Assembly (NCBI GenBank): GCA_024277195.1
Contig: JAJRVS010000350.1
Coordinates: 1 to 33,758, forward strand
From: Verrucomicrobiota bacterium
GTDB lineage: Bacteria; Verrucomicrobiota; Verrucomicrobiia; Verrucomicrobiales; DEV007
Direction of reading: 5' to 3'
Length of the DNA: 33,758 nt
Below, piece after piece: positions 23,729 through 32,843 of this stretch. A program made the position numbers and the translations under genes. How positions within the stretch are numbered: the first letter of the stretch is position 1; each line of letters starts with the position of its first letter. The notes beneath the pieces were generated by a model. It did no database searches and had not been told where the DNA came from. It was given only the letters and a program-made list of their open reading frames with translations.

Positions 23729-25807
23729 TTGCATCTAATCAGATCCAGAATGACCCAGATTGGTGTCCTATTGGCGTGCCTGCTGTTCCTCATAACTGGG
23801 GAGCAGTTACACGCTCAGGCCATTCAAATTACAGATCTTACTGATGCGCAATTAAAGGAGGTGCTTCCAAGGGCCGAGTCCTTCCGAGAGGTCCCCAACC
23901 AGCCTTACCAGGAGGGAGTTGATGTTGACGGCAAGGTTGCCGGCTGGGTGGTGTTATCCACTGACGTCGTCTCGATCAAGGGCTACTCCGGCAAGCCACT
24001 TGTGACCCTTGTAGGTCTCGATCCGGCGGGCGTCATCAGCGGTGCCAAGATAATCCACCACAGTGAACCCATCATCCTACTGGGCATCCCAGAAAAAAAA
24101 CTTGCTGATTTCGTCAACTTCTACATCAATAAACGAGCCGATGCCCAGATCACCGTGGGCACCGCTGACGCAGATTCTCTGGGTGTAGCTGCTGTTTCTG
24201 GAGCAACCGTCACGGTGCTGGCTGAGAACTCTACCATCCTCGACACAGCGCGTTCCCTCGGAGCTGCGATGGGGATTTTGGAGCTCCAAACCACCCTGCC
24301 TGGAGATTTTGTCGAGTCAGAACAGGATTGGTCCTTTGCTACGATGAAACGCAAAGGGGTGTTCGGCCATTTGCGGGTCAGCGAGAATCAAATGGGCATC
24401 AGTGACAGCGATGATGCCTTCGTCGACTTGCTCTTCACCATCGCTGACGCCCCTCAAATCGGTCGCCCCTTGTTGGGCGAGGGCACCTACGCGCATCTCA
24501 TCGGGCAATTGAAACAAGGCGAGCACCTTGTGGTTATTCTTGGCAACGGTTCGGGCTCCTTCAAGGGATCGGGATTTGTGCGCGGCGGCGTTTTCGACCG
24601 GGTTCACCTGCGACAGAAATTGCTTACCTGCATGTTCGCCGATACCGACTACACCAACCTGACTGCTCTCGCGGCCCCCGACGCCCCTCAGTTCAAGGAA
24701 GGTGCTGTTTTCATCAGCCGAGGAGCCGAGATCGACCCGGGGCGTCCCTTCGATTTAATTTTTCTGGGTAGCTTCTATGACAAAAAAAGCGCCTTCTCCC
24801 GAGAGTTCCACAGTTTCAGCAGCACACACCGGCTACCGAAATCAATATACCGGATCGAGGGTCCCGATCCCGACTCCCTGATCTGGCGCAGCGCCTGGGC
24901 AGGGCGTAAACTCGAGCTAGCAGTTCTCTCCATCGTGCTCATCAGTGTGCTGGGACTCTTCGTCCAGCGCAGATGGCTCACCGGATCGGTGAAGCGGCTA
25001 AAGCTTATCCAGATCACAGTGTTACTGGCCTCCTTCTTAGTGCTGGGATTATTACTCTCCGCCCAACCATCCATTACCCAGATACTCACTCTGGTCGGCT
25101 CCATCATCAGTGAGTGGGATGGGAAGCTTTTTCTCTCCGAGCCAATACTGTTTGTGAGCTGGATATTCATAGCTATCGTATTATTCATCTGGGGCCGGGG
25201 AGTCTTTTGTGGCTGGGTCTGCCCCTTTGGCTCCCTCAGTGAACTTCTCAACCATCTGGGCAAATGGCTAAAAATTCCACAATTCGAATTACCTGAAAAG
25301 TGGCACTTGAGGCTGCGCTACCTACGTTATCTTATATTTGCCGGATTAGTTCCTGCGTTCATCTACTCACCCGAGCTAGGCGAAAAGCTAGCCGAGATCG
25401 AACCCTTCAAAACGACCTTCCTGTTGGTTCCCTGGCAACGATCCTGGGGCTTCTTCAGCTATTGGCTAATATTGATGGTCATTTCACTCTTCTGGTTCCG
25501 CCCCTTCTGCCGTTACCTTTGCCCTCTGGGGGCCGCCCTTGCCCTACCTTCGTTCCTGCGCATCTCCGCCCCCCGGCGGCGCAAGTTCTGCTCTAGTTGC
25601 ACCATCTGCGCCGACATCTGCGAACCCCAAGCCATCCGTCCCGATCGCAGTATCGACTCCATGGAATGCTTGAACTGCATGCATTGCGAAGCTAACTATT
25701 ATGCAGATAAAATATGCCCACCATTGATCGGATTGAAAAAACTCGATACCGGCCCCGATGATTCGGAGCGTCGCAAACGACTCGAAAATTACAAAAAGCG
25801 CACCTGA
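23729..25807 (+). CDS. nosR: NosR, flavin/iron-sulfur membrane protein for N2O reductase
   Basis: 692 aa from TTG 23729; ATG at 23750 (seven codons later) is an equally possible start, and neither has a clear ribosome binding site. A signal peptide comes first. A periplasmic FMN-binding domain follows, with the SGAT motif (157-160), whose Thr is the usual covalent flavin site. C-terminal membrane segments then carry CGWVCP and CRYLCPLGAA motifs. At the end a ferredoxin motif CSSCTICADIC and a second group CLNCMHC...CPP bind Fe-S clusters on the cytoplasmic side. NosR is needed for nosZ expression and electron supply (known from Pseudomonas). ApbE/NosX, which would load the flavin, is not in the window. 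Confidence 0.95.
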   Translation: MHLIRSRMTQIGVLLACLLFLITGEQLHAQAIQITDLTDAQLKEVLPRAESFREVPNQPYQEGVDVDGKVAGWVVLSTDVVSIKGYSGKPLVTLVGLDPAGVISGAKIIHHSEPIILLGIPEKKLADFVNFYINKRADAQITVGTADADSLGVAAVSGATVTVLAENSTILDTARSLGAAMGILELQTTLPGDFVESEQDWSFATMKRKGVFGHLRVSENQMGISDSDDAFVDLLFTIADAPQIGRPLLGEGTYAHLIGQLKQGEHLVVILGNGSGSFKGSGFVRGGVFDRVHLRQKLLTCMFADTDYTNLTALAAPDAPQFKEGAVFISRGAEIDPGRPFDLIFLGSFYDKKSAFSREFHSFSSTHRLPKSIYRIEGPDPDSLIWRSAWAGRKLELAVLSIVLISVLGLFVQRRWLTGSVKRLKLIQITVLLASFLVLGLLLSAQPSITQILTLVGSIISEWDGKLFLSEPILFVSWIFIAIVLFIWGRGVFCGWVCPFGSLSELLNHLGKWLKIPQFELPEKWHLRLRYLRYLIFAGLVPAFIYSPELGEKLAEIEPFKTTFLLVPWQRSWGFFSYWLILMVISLFWFRPFCRYLCPLGAALALPSFLRISAPRRRKFCSSCTICADICEPQAIRPDRSIDSMECLNCMHCEANYYADKICPPLIGLKKLDTGPDDSERRKRLENYKKRT

Positions 25808-25816
25808 AAGACTGCT

Positions 25817-27061
25817 TTGAACCATCATATTCCATACATCCTTACGGTTTTGACTGCGATGCTTCTGACGGCATCTGCTGTCGCAGCCTCCCAGCACCGC
25901 CCCGCCACCGCAGCGGAACTGATCGCCGTTTTATCTAACTGCGAAAATGGTGACGAAATAGTGCTGGAGAAAAGAGTTTTTATCGGCAATTTTCGCGTCA
26001 CCAATAGTATTACAATCACTGGCAAAGGGAGCATACTCGATGGCGACGGTCAGGGAACCGTGCTCACCCTCGATGCTCCTAATATCGTGGTAAATGGAAT
26101 TCAAGTGCGCAACAGTGGCACCGACCTCAGCGGACCCGATTGCGGAATCTATCTCAGTCCCGCCGCCGCGGGAAGCCGCATCTCTTCAAACCTGATTGAG
26201 CACTGCGCCTTCGGCATCTGGGTACACGAATGCCAGAGCGTCACCATCGAAAACAACCGAGTCATGGGAATCAAGACAGGGCACACCTCTAACCGTGGCA
26301 ACGGCATCCAGCTTTTCGACAGCACTAAAGTGACGGCACGCGGCAACACGGTGCGCGACGGGAGGGACGGGATCTACATTTCAGCCACCGAGGACTCCCT
26401 CATCGAGAACAACCACATCGAGGGAGCGCGCTACGGCATCCACTACATGTATTCCTATAGCAACACCGTGCGCGGAAATATTTGTCGCAACAATGGCAAC
26501 GGCTACGCACTGATGGAAAGCAAGCACCTTATCGTCGAGAACAATCTGTCCGAGAACAACAAGGGACAGGGTCTCCAGTTTCGCGATGCCCAATACTGCA
26601 CGATTCGAAACAACCGGCTTATCGGCAATGCCGAAGGGCTTTTTTTCTATTCCAGCACCAACAACAAGATCCTCGATAACTTGGTGAAAAACAACAAGGT
26701 GGGAGTCAAAATCTGGGCGGGCAGCCTTCGCAACCAAGTCGAGGGCAACCGCTTCATCGGTAACAGTCAGCAGGTTTTTTATGTCGGAACCACAGAGATT
26801 GAATGGGGCAGCGATAAACGCGGCAACTACTGGAGCGACTATCTCGGCTGGGATCAGGATGGCGACGGCATCGGAGACCGACCTTACCGAGTCAACTCGT
26901 TCCACGCCCGCCTGCTCTACCGCTTTCCTGCTGCCGCCCTATTGATGAACAGCCCTAGCCTGGAAACCCTTTCCCTGCTGGAGCGCCGCCTCCCCGTGTT
27001 GCGCACCCCCACGATCACTGACCGGAAACCACTAATGAACAACCCTGCTTCTGATGAATAG
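25817..27061 (+). CDS. nosD: NosD, periplasmic copper-site maturation protein
   Basis: 414 aa, TTG start at 25817, nine bases after nosR. That start yields a full signal peptide (about 1-24, ending AVAA); an ATG at 25859 would cut it short. The body is a right-handed beta-helix with regular N-x-x-x-x-N repeats such as IENNRVMGI, ARGNTVRDG, IENNHIEGA and VRGNICRNN, as in CASH/NosD proteins. A conserved NosD-like end GNYWSDYLGWDQDGDGIGD (about 336-354) precedes a short tail. NosD works with the NosFY transporter to build the CuZ centre, probably by delivering sulfur or copper. The stop overlaps the nosF start by eight bases. Confidence 0.95.
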   Translation: MNHHIPYILTVLTAMLLTASAVAASQHRPATAAELIAVLSNCENGDEIVLEKRVFIGNFRVTNSITITGKGSILDGDGQGTVLTLDAPNIVVNGIQVRNSGTDLSGPDCGIYLSPAAAGSRISSNLIEHCAFGIWVHECQSVTIENNRVMGIKTGHTSNRGNGIQLFDSTKVTARGNTVRDGRDGIYISATEDSLIENNHIEGARYGIHYMYSYSNTVRGNICRNNGNGYALMESKHLIVENNLSENNKGQGLQFRDAQYCTIRNNRLIGNAEGLFFYSSTNNKILDNLVKNNKVGVKIWAGSLRNQVEGNRFIGNSQQVFYVGTTEIEWGSDKRGNYWSDYLGWDQDGDGIGDRPYRVNSFHARLLYRFPAAALLMNSPSLETLSLLERRLPVLRTPTITDRKPLMNNPASDE

Positions 27062-27971
27062 CATCGCCTTCCACCAAATTACAAAATGTTTCGGACGGCT
27101 GTGCGCATTGAACGAAGTCAGCCTCACTCTGAATTCGTCTTGCGCCATGCTTCTTGCCGGGCCGAACGGAGCTGGGAAATCAACTCTCATTAACATTCTC
27201 TTGGGTCTTTATCTACCGGACGGCGGGGGAATACATGTCGACGGTTTGCGCCTTCCTATCGACAACAAACTCAAAGCTCGCATGGGCTATTTGCCAGAAA
27301 GCGTAGCTTTCAGCGAGAATCTCTCCGGTTGGGCGATGATGTCGTTTTTTGCTCGCGCACGGGGCATCGGACGTAAAAGGATGCACGAGGTCATGGAGCG
27401 AATCGGATTGAGCCAGGCCTCCCGGCGAGCCATATCTGGCTATTCCAAGGGAATGCGACAGCGCCTAGCGCTCGGAATCTCCGTTCTGCACGAGCCCGAG
27501 GTTTTAATTTTAGACGAACCTACTAGTGGACTAGATCAAGAAGGGCTAGGCGTCCTTTGGTCATTGCTTGATGAATGGCGCGAAAAAGGTCGCCTGATAC
27601 TAATCTCATCTCACGACCTCGGCATCCTAGAAAAACGAGTGGACAAATTCTGTATCCTACGCGCAGGCTCTGTGGTGGCTTGCGACGAACCGCCAGCCCT
27701 CCGTCGACAGGCCTCTCTTCCCGTCAAAGTTCGCTTCACCTTGAAGGAGGATTACAGCAGGCAGACGGATTTCATCGAGGGGCTCCGAGATCATTTCCCG
27801 ACCTTGCAGATTGTTCAAGACGGCTGTTCGGTTCGAATAGAGATGGAGCCTGAACGGATCGTAGATTTGATGGCAAGTGCATTTTCCAATGGTCACCCTC
27901 TTATCGAATCCATGCGTGTCACGGAACCTGAAATGGAGAATATTTACGAGCACCTGCTCATGTCAGCATGA
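27054..27971 (+). CDS. nosF: NosF, ABC transporter ATPase
   Basis: 305 aa. Walker A GPNGAGKST (36-44), ABC signature YSKGMRQRL (as in NosF-type ATPases), Walker B VLILDEPTSGLD and the switch His in ISSHDLG are all present. It powers the NosY permease and, with NosD, takes part in maturing the CuZ site of NosZ. The C-terminal 80 residues are the accessory domain of CcmA/NosF-type proteins. It starts inside the end of nosD and overlaps nosY by four bases. Confidence 0.96.
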   Translation: MNSIAFHQITKCFGRLCALNEVSLTLNSSCAMLLAGPNGAGKSTLINILLGLYLPDGGGIHVDGLRLPIDNKLKARMGYLPESVAFSENLSGWAMMSFFARARGIGRKRMHEVMERIGLSQASRRAISGYSKGMRQRLALGISVLHEPEVLILDEPTSGLDQEGLGVLWSLLDEWREKGRLILISSHDLGILEKRVDKFCILRAGSVVACDEPPALRRQASLPVKVRFTLKEDYSRQTDFIEGLRDHFPTLQIVQDGCSVRIEMEPERIVDLMASAFSNGHPLIESMRVTEPEMENIYEHLLMSA

Positions 27972-28768
27972 TGGGAAAAGTAGCTAGAGCCCTTATTTGG
28001 CACGAGTTTTTAGAACGCAGCCGCGATCGGTGGATTTTGGTATTAACGCTGTTGTTCGTGCTCTTGAGTTCGGGCATCACCCTCTACGGAAAAGCCGGAG
28101 ACATGTCCCAGGGCGAAGTGGTCGGCCCCAGTCTGGTAACGCTCTCATCACTTCTCATCCCCCTGGTCGGACTGCTTCTCGGATTCGACGCCGTTGTCGG
28201 CGAGCGCGAACGGCGCACCCTCAATCTCCTTCTGTCGATGCCGATTCATCGATGGGAACTCATTGTGGCGAAATTTCTTGGCCGCTTCATCCCACTGGCC
28301 TTCGCCATTCTGGCTGGTATTTTTGCTGCTAGTTTCATGATGGAAGATGGTTGCGAAGCTGGACTGAACCGCCTGATCATTCCCTCGCTCCTACTTGGAG
28401 CCAGCTTTCTCGCTTTGGGAATTTTGGTTTCCAGCGTGGTGCTGCGGCAGGCTACTGCTTCCAGTCTGCTCATCACGATATGGTTCCTACTGGTATTCTT
28501 CTACGATCTTGGAATCCTCGGTGCATTGGTGGTAACTGATGGGGCCCTGCCCGATTCACTCTGTGCTGGTCTGGTGGTGGCGAATCCCGTCGGCTTGTAT
28601 CGCATCGTTATGATCCAGCGTTTCGGCGGGGACGATTTTTTCTCGGGATTTGGAATGGATGCGTATATCCCAGGACCAGGCGTCGAAGCCCTCGTTTGGT
28701 CGGGATGGATCGTAGGGGCACTCCTGTTGAGCGTATTTTTTCTCCATCTTAAACGAGAACGGACATGA
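27968..28768 (+). CDS. nosY: NosY, ABC transporter membrane subunit
   Basis: 266 aa with about six membrane segments (near 22-38, 54-75, 101-117, 135-155, 165-190 and 240-258). GERERRTLNLLLSMPIHR (about 78-95) is the cytoplasmic coupling-helix region of ABC-2 permeases. Together with NosF it forms the transporter that acts with NosD. Four-base overlaps on both sides (27968-27971 and 28765-28768) show tight translational coupling. Confidence 0.94.
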   Translation: MMGKVARALIWHEFLERSRDRWILVLTLLFVLLSSGITLYGKAGDMSQGEVVGPSLVTLSSLLIPLVGLLLGFDAVVGERERRTLNLLLSMPIHRWELIVAKFLGRFIPLAFAILAGIFAASFMMEDGCEAGLNRLIIPSLLLGASFLALGILVSSVVLRQATASSLLITIWFLLVFFYDLGILGALVVTDGALPDSLCAGLVVANPVGLYRIVMIQRFGGDDFFSGFGMDAYIPGPGVEALVWSGWIVGALLLSVFFLHLKRERT

Positions 28769-29256
28769 GAAAACTTATCCTAATCCTGTGTTTCTCACTT
28801 CTATCGACGGCTTGCCGACGAGATCAAGTCACACGTCAAAACCACACGGCGACCGTAGCTGAAAATGCCGACACGGAGACCTGTGCCGCCTGCGGTATGG
28901 TGGTGCGCGAGCAACCGGCTCCACGAGGTCAGGTGATTCACCGCGACGGAACCCACAGCTTCCTATGCTCTATCGGCGATCTGGTACATTTTCTCGCCGT
29001 GCCTTCGCCCAGCGGCAAGCCTCTGATGGTTTACACCGAGGTGATGCCTGATGATTTCGAGGCCAATATACGCAGCACTTCGTGGCAACCGTGGGGTAAA
29101 GCGAGCGAACTCTTTTTTGTCACCGACATCGAGCTTACTGCCGTGATGGGAAAACCTGCGCTAACCTTTCGCACTCGGGAAGCCGCCGAAAAATCCTCCA
29201 AAAAGCTCACCGGGAAAGTGGTGATTTTTAATCAATTGAGAACAGGAAAACAATGA
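28765..29256 (+). CDS. nosL: NosL, copper-binding lipoprotein
   Basis: 163 aa. Lipoprotein signal LLSTAC with Cys17 as the lipidated residue. The motif CAACGMVVREQPAPRGQVIH (from about 38) and the HRDGTHSFLCSIGDL stretch match NosL, which binds Cu(I) and hands it to NosD or apo-NosZ. It sits next to nosY in the order usual for nos operons. Four-base overlaps tie it to nosY and to the following cytochrome gene. Confidence 0.94.
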   Translation: MRKLILILCFSLLSTACRRDQVTRQNHTATVAENADTETCAACGMVVREQPAPRGQVIHRDGTHSFLCSIGDLVHFLAVPSPSGKPLMVYTEVMPDDFEANIRSTSWQPWGKASELFFVTDIELTAVMGKPALTFRTREAAEKSSKKLTGKVVIFNQLRTGKQ

Positions 29257-29681
29257 ACAATAAACAACAAATGAGATACTATTCAATATTTGCCGTGGCA
29301 GTCGGCAGCCTGCTTACAGCTTGCGGTAATTCCAAATCTGAATCAACCGTTACTGCTACTACGGAACCCGGGGTCGCCGCAGCCAATCAACCCGCCGTCT
29401 CCCACCCCTTGCCAGGAGACCCCGAAGCCGGGAAGGAGATTTACTTGAGAGCTTGCTCCGCGTGCCACCAACCCGATGGATCAGGACTGAACGGTATGCT
29501 TGCTGCTAACTTCGTTTCCGACAAAACCCGGCTAGCTAAGCCTAACGAAGTTCTTCTGAATTCGATTCGCAACGGGATCATCGCTGAGAACAAAGTCATG
29601 CCCCCGCATAAGGATATTCTCTCCGATCCTGAAATCAAAAATGCCCTTTCCTATATTCGAAAAACTTTTGGTGACCAATAG
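29253..29681 (+). CDS. Monohaem cytochrome c lipoprotein, last gene of the nos operon
   Basis: 142 aa. The lipobox LLTAC (Cys25 lipidated) is followed by a flexible Ser/Thr/Ala/Pro linker to about 50. A single class I cytochrome c domain follows with CSACHQPDGSG as haem site and a Met ligand likely in KVMPPHKD (about residues 110-117). Length fits a small tethered electron carrier. The start overlaps nosL by four bases; a later ATG at 29271 is possible but less well placed. It is the probable electron donor to the CuA site of NosZ, as in other nos operons that end in a cytochrome. It could also serve other periplasmic reductases. Confidence 0.88.
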   Translation: MNNKQQMRYYSIFAVAVGSLLTACGNSKSESTVTATTEPGVAAANQPAVSHPLPGDPEAGKEIYLRACSACHQPDGSGLNGMLAANFVSDKTRLAKPNEVLLNSIRNGIIAENKVMPPHKDILSDPEIKNALSYIRKTFGDQ

Positions 29682-29851
29682 TAACGAGAAGTAACAATTG
29701 ATTTTACAGTCGAATTCCAGAGGTAGGCTTTTCACCCAGTGGATACCCTTGCTTACCGAGGAATATGATAATTGATGAAAGCCAATTTCTGCTCAGAGGT
29801 GACTGGTGGTGCGTGCGCGATTGGACGAGGCTAAAGTTCAGAGTGACTAAT

Positions 29852-29871
29852 CATAGGCTGGAAAGCCCATG
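29852..29871 (-). terminator. Hairpin downstream of map, possible transcript end
   Basis: A 20-base element with an 8-base stem (one G-T pair) and a TTCC loop lies 15 bases after the map stop codon. No T tract follows on the minus strand, so it is not a standard intrinsic terminator. It could stabilise or shorten the mRNA end left when the ribosomal operon was split. The rest of 29682-29886 shows nothing I can support. Confidence 0.4.
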
Positions 29872-29886
29872 CTCCGAACTACGAAG

Positions 29887-30693
29887 CTACGCCATTACCG
29901 ACTTCGCCAGGGTCAAATTCGGCACGGTGCGTTCCCGCGCCGTGAGAATTTCCGGTTGGTCATCGGTGATCAAAACGGTGTGTTCAAAGTGGGCCGATAA
30001 AGAGCGATCCGCGGTTTCCACCGTCCATTGATCGTCCAAAACGCGCACATCCGGCCCTCCGGCGTTCACCATTGGTTCGATCGCCAGGATCATGCCAGCG
30101 CGCAAACGCGGCCCTTTGCCCATTGAGCTTTTGTCCCAATGATTGGGAACCTGTGGCTCTTCATGTAAATTTTTTCCCACCCCGTGGCCGACAAACTCCT
30201 TCACTACGGTGAAACTAAAAGTATCAATGCATTTTTCGACTGCCCCACACAACTGAGCCAGACGCACCCCATCACGCGCTTGATCGATTGCCGCCTGTAA
30301 AGATTCTTCAGTAGCAAACAGCAGACGCTCGACTTCAGGCTCCATCGCTCCCACCGGGATCGTTTTTGCGTTATCACCCACCCAGCCATCCTTAATGATG
30401 CCCACGTCGAGTTTGACAATATCCCCGTATTGGATCACCCGCTCTCCGCCGATGCCATGCACCACCTCTTCGTTCATCGAAATGCAGGTATAACCGGGAA
30501 AACCGCGATAACCCAAAAAAGCACTCACACAACCACGCTCGGCAATGAACTGCGCAGCGGCCTCATCCACTTCGCCGGTTGTTACACCCGGTCGAATCTC
30601 CTTGGCCGTCAACTTCAGCACCTCGGCAGCGATCTCTCCTGCCCGGCGCATGTAGTCCAGTTGGCGTCCTTTGCGAATCGGTATGGCACTCAT
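29887..30693 (-). CDS. map: Methionine aminopeptidase, type I
   Basis: 268 aa. Removes the N-terminal methionine of new proteins. The metal-binding residues are visible: two Asp in KLDVGIIKDGWVGDNAKT, His in EFVGHGVGKNLHEEPQVPN, Glu in ILAIEPMV and Glu in AHFEHTVLI. There is no N-terminal zinc finger, as in E. coli. It lies 51 bases after secY in the usual spc-operon place. In the normal order rpmJ would follow at once; here the next gene on this strand is vapB, about 8.5 kb away, and rpmJ is about 9.4 kb away. Confidence 0.97.
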   Translation of the reverse strand: MSAIPIRKGRQLDYMRRAGEIAAEVLKLTAKEIRPGVTTGEVDEAAAQFIAERGCVSAFLGYRGFPGYTCISMNEEVVHGIGGERVIQYGDIVKLDVGIIKDGWVGDNAKTIPVGAMEPEVERLLFATEESLQAAIDQARDGVRLAQLCGAVEKCIDTFSFTVVKEFVGHGVGKNLHEEPQVPNHWDKSSMGKGPRLRAGMILAIEPMVNAGGPDVRVLDDQWTVETADRSLSAHFEHTVLITDDQPEILTARERTVPNLTLAKSVMA

Positions 30694-30744
30694 TCCCCTG
30701 ATCTCCTCCCTGACATTTCACCCATTCGCCTTAGCTACCCAACA

Positions 30745-32247
30745 TCAGCCTTTTGCCACTATTGAATAAGTCACCCCAACGATGACCAAAACTGCCACCA
30801 CCAAATAAAGCCACACCATGCCGCTGCCTGATGCTACGGCGGTTCCTGAATTGCGATCAAAACGTCCGCGGATTTTCCCTTTACGCAGGAAGCCGTCATA
30901 ATGGCGTTGAATCAAATGAGTCTCGACCTGGCGCATGATGTCCAACAACACACCCACCAGAATCAACAAACTGGTTCCACCGAAAAACTGCGCAGCTTGA
31001 TAAGGGACACCCATCTGGCGACTCAACATGCTCGGCAATACCGCAATAATGGTGAGGAAAATCGCTCCAGCAAAAGTCAGGCGACTCATCGTGCGGTCAA
31101 GAAACTCAGCCGTTGGTTTGCCCGGACGCACACCTGGCAAATAACCACCGTTGCGCTTGAGATCCTCCGCGATCTGGTTGGGCTGGAACATCGTCGCCAC
31201 CCAGAAGTATGAGAAAAAGAAAATCATCAGTGCTGACAAGGTATAATATAACCAACCACTGCCACCGAGATTAGCCGCCAGTTTATTGGCCCATGCCGCA
31301 TCAGGGAAAGCAAACATCAAAATCTGTGAAGGGAACAACAGGATGGCCTGGGCAAAAATGATCGGCATCACTCCGGCGTAGTTGACCTTCAAAGGCATGT
31401 ATTGAGTTTGGCCGCCATAAACCTTACGCCCCACCACTCGTTTGGCGTAGTGCACACTGAGCCGTCGCTGCGCCTGGGTGATCGAGATCACACCGGCGAT
31501 CACAAAGAACAAAAAGGCAATCAAAGCCACCAACATCAGCGGTTTCATTGGGTCCTCCGCAGCGCCTTCGACAAAAGTCACATAAACCTGACCCAAAGCC
31601 GCGGGCAAAGCGGAAATAATATTCGCGGTGATGATCAAGGAGATACCATTGCCGATCCCACGATCGGTTATCTGATCACCCATCCACATCAGCAACAAAG
31701 TGCCCGCGGTGATCACGATAATCGTAACCAAAATAAACATCGTGCCTCCGTCCGGCACCAGTTCCCGCGTATCATTCTGATCAATGATACCTCGCAGCAA
31801 AAAGTTCGACTGCGGGTTAATCAAAGATTTGGCCAGCATGTAACCCTGGAAAACACACAATATGATCGCGACATAACGCGTATACATATTGATCTTCTGG
31901 CGACCACCCTCTTCACGTGAAAGCTTGCCCAGACCAGGCACCACTGCGGTCATCAACTGCATCATGATCGAAGCACTGATGTAGGGCATGATACCCAAAG
32001 CAAAAACCGCACAATTTTGCAAACCACCACCACTGAACACATTCATCAAAGCCGCCATCGCAGCGACCCCTTGGCTTTCCCCCGCTCTTTCAACGCCCTC
32101 CTTCAACCAAGCCTGCAACACCGTCACATCCACTCCCGGAAGAGTGATCGACGCACCGAGCCGGATAATCACCAGCATCAACAGCGTGAACATAATACGC
32201 TGCCGCAGCTCGGGAATCTTAAAGGAGTTTGTAAATGCGGATATCAT
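30745..32247 (-). CDS. secY: Protein translocase subunit SecY
   Basis: 500 aa, somewhat longer than the usual 430-450. It has about ten membrane segments. The plug and first segments are in the region PELRQRIMFTLLMLVIIRLG and the following GVDVTVLQAW. The cytoplasmic loop with RRLSVHYAKRVVGRKVYGG (about 264-282) is typical of SecY, and the late loop RPGKPTAEFLDRTMSRLTF is well kept. With SecE it forms the channel for Sec-dependent export and membrane insertion. The gene is preceded by rplO (95-base gap) and followed by map. Confidence 0.98.
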   Translation of the reverse strand: MISAFTNSFKIPELRQRIMFTLLMLVIIRLGASITLPGVDVTVLQAWLKEGVERAGESQGVAAMAALMNVFSGGGLQNCAVFALGIMPYISASIMMQLMTAVVPGLGKLSREEGGRQKINMYTRYVAIILCVFQGYMLAKSLINPQSNFLLRGIIDQNDTRELVPDGGTMFILVTIIVITAGTLLLMWMGDQITDRGIGNGISLIITANIISALPAALGQVYVTFVEGAAEDPMKPLMLVALIAFLFFVIAGVISITQAQRRLSVHYAKRVVGRKVYGGQTQYMPLKVNYAGVMPIIFAQAILLFPSQILMFAFPDAAWANKLAANLGGSGWLYYTLSALMIFFFSYFWVATMFQPNQIAEDLKRNGGYLPGVRPGKPTAEFLDRTMSRLTFAGAIFLTIIAVLPSMLSRQMGVPYQAAQFFGGTSLLILVGVLLDIMRQVETHLIQRHYDGFLRKGKIRGRFDRNSGTAVASGSGMVWLYLVVAVLVIVGVTYSIVAKG

Positions 32248-32342
32248 CTTGGTAACTTAGGTCAGAAATCAAAAATACAGAATAGGTGCGAGCTTTTAAG
32301 AACCCTCGGTCCAAAGCTCATACGCCGTCAGCTCACAGATCA

Positions 32343-32789
32343 CTAGGCCGAAACGATTTCGCCACCAGCTTTCTCGATTTTTTCACGTGCTGTAGCAGAA
32401 ATCTTGTCCGCTTGCACTTTCAGCTTCTTCGACAAATCTCCGTCGCCCAGAATTTTTACTCCGGTTTGCGAACCTTTCACCAATCCCACCGCTCTCAGAG
32501 CCGCTTCGTCGACATTCGCACCAGCTTCGAAGAACACTTCCAAGTCAGACACATTCAGAATCGCATAAACTTCCTTATGCCGTCCGTTGGTGAATCCTTT
32601 TTTAGGCAAACGACGAGCGATAGGCATCTGCCCACCCTCGAAACCAGGCCGGATCGAAGCTCCCGAACGGGATTTCTGTCCTTTGTGACCTTTGCCAGAT
32701 GTTTTGCCTTTACCGGAGCTTTCGCCACAGCCGAGACGCTTACGGCGATGTTTGGTGCCGTGTTTTGGTTTTAAATCGTTTAGTCGCAT
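32343..32789 (-). CDS. rplO: 50S ribosomal protein L15
   Basis: 148 aa. It starts MRLNDLKPKHGTKHRRKRLG, followed by GSGKGKTSGKGHKGQKSRSG-like Gly/Lys-rich sequence that reaches into the 23S rRNA. The IARRLPKKGFTN stretch and the KILGDGDLSKKLKV region near the end are typical. It follows rpsE by 54 bases with no rpmD between them. Confidence 0.97.
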   Translation of the reverse strand: MRLNDLKPKHGTKHRRKRLGCGESSGKGKTSGKGHKGQKSRSGASIRPGFEGGQMPIARRLPKKGFTNGRHKEVYAILNVSDLEVFFEAGANVDEAALRAVGLVKGSQTGVKILGDGDLSKKLKVQADKISATAREKIEKAGGEIVSA

Positions 32790-32843
32790 GATGGTCGAAT
32801 TCCTCCAGCTTAATAGTTCAAATTTATCGCAATCAAACCGGCC

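Noticed and set aside
29765-30031. Plus-strand open frame of 88 codons between the nos cytochrome and map
   Set aside because: More than half lies antisense to map, with no recognisable protein pattern and no ribosome binding site; treated as chance.
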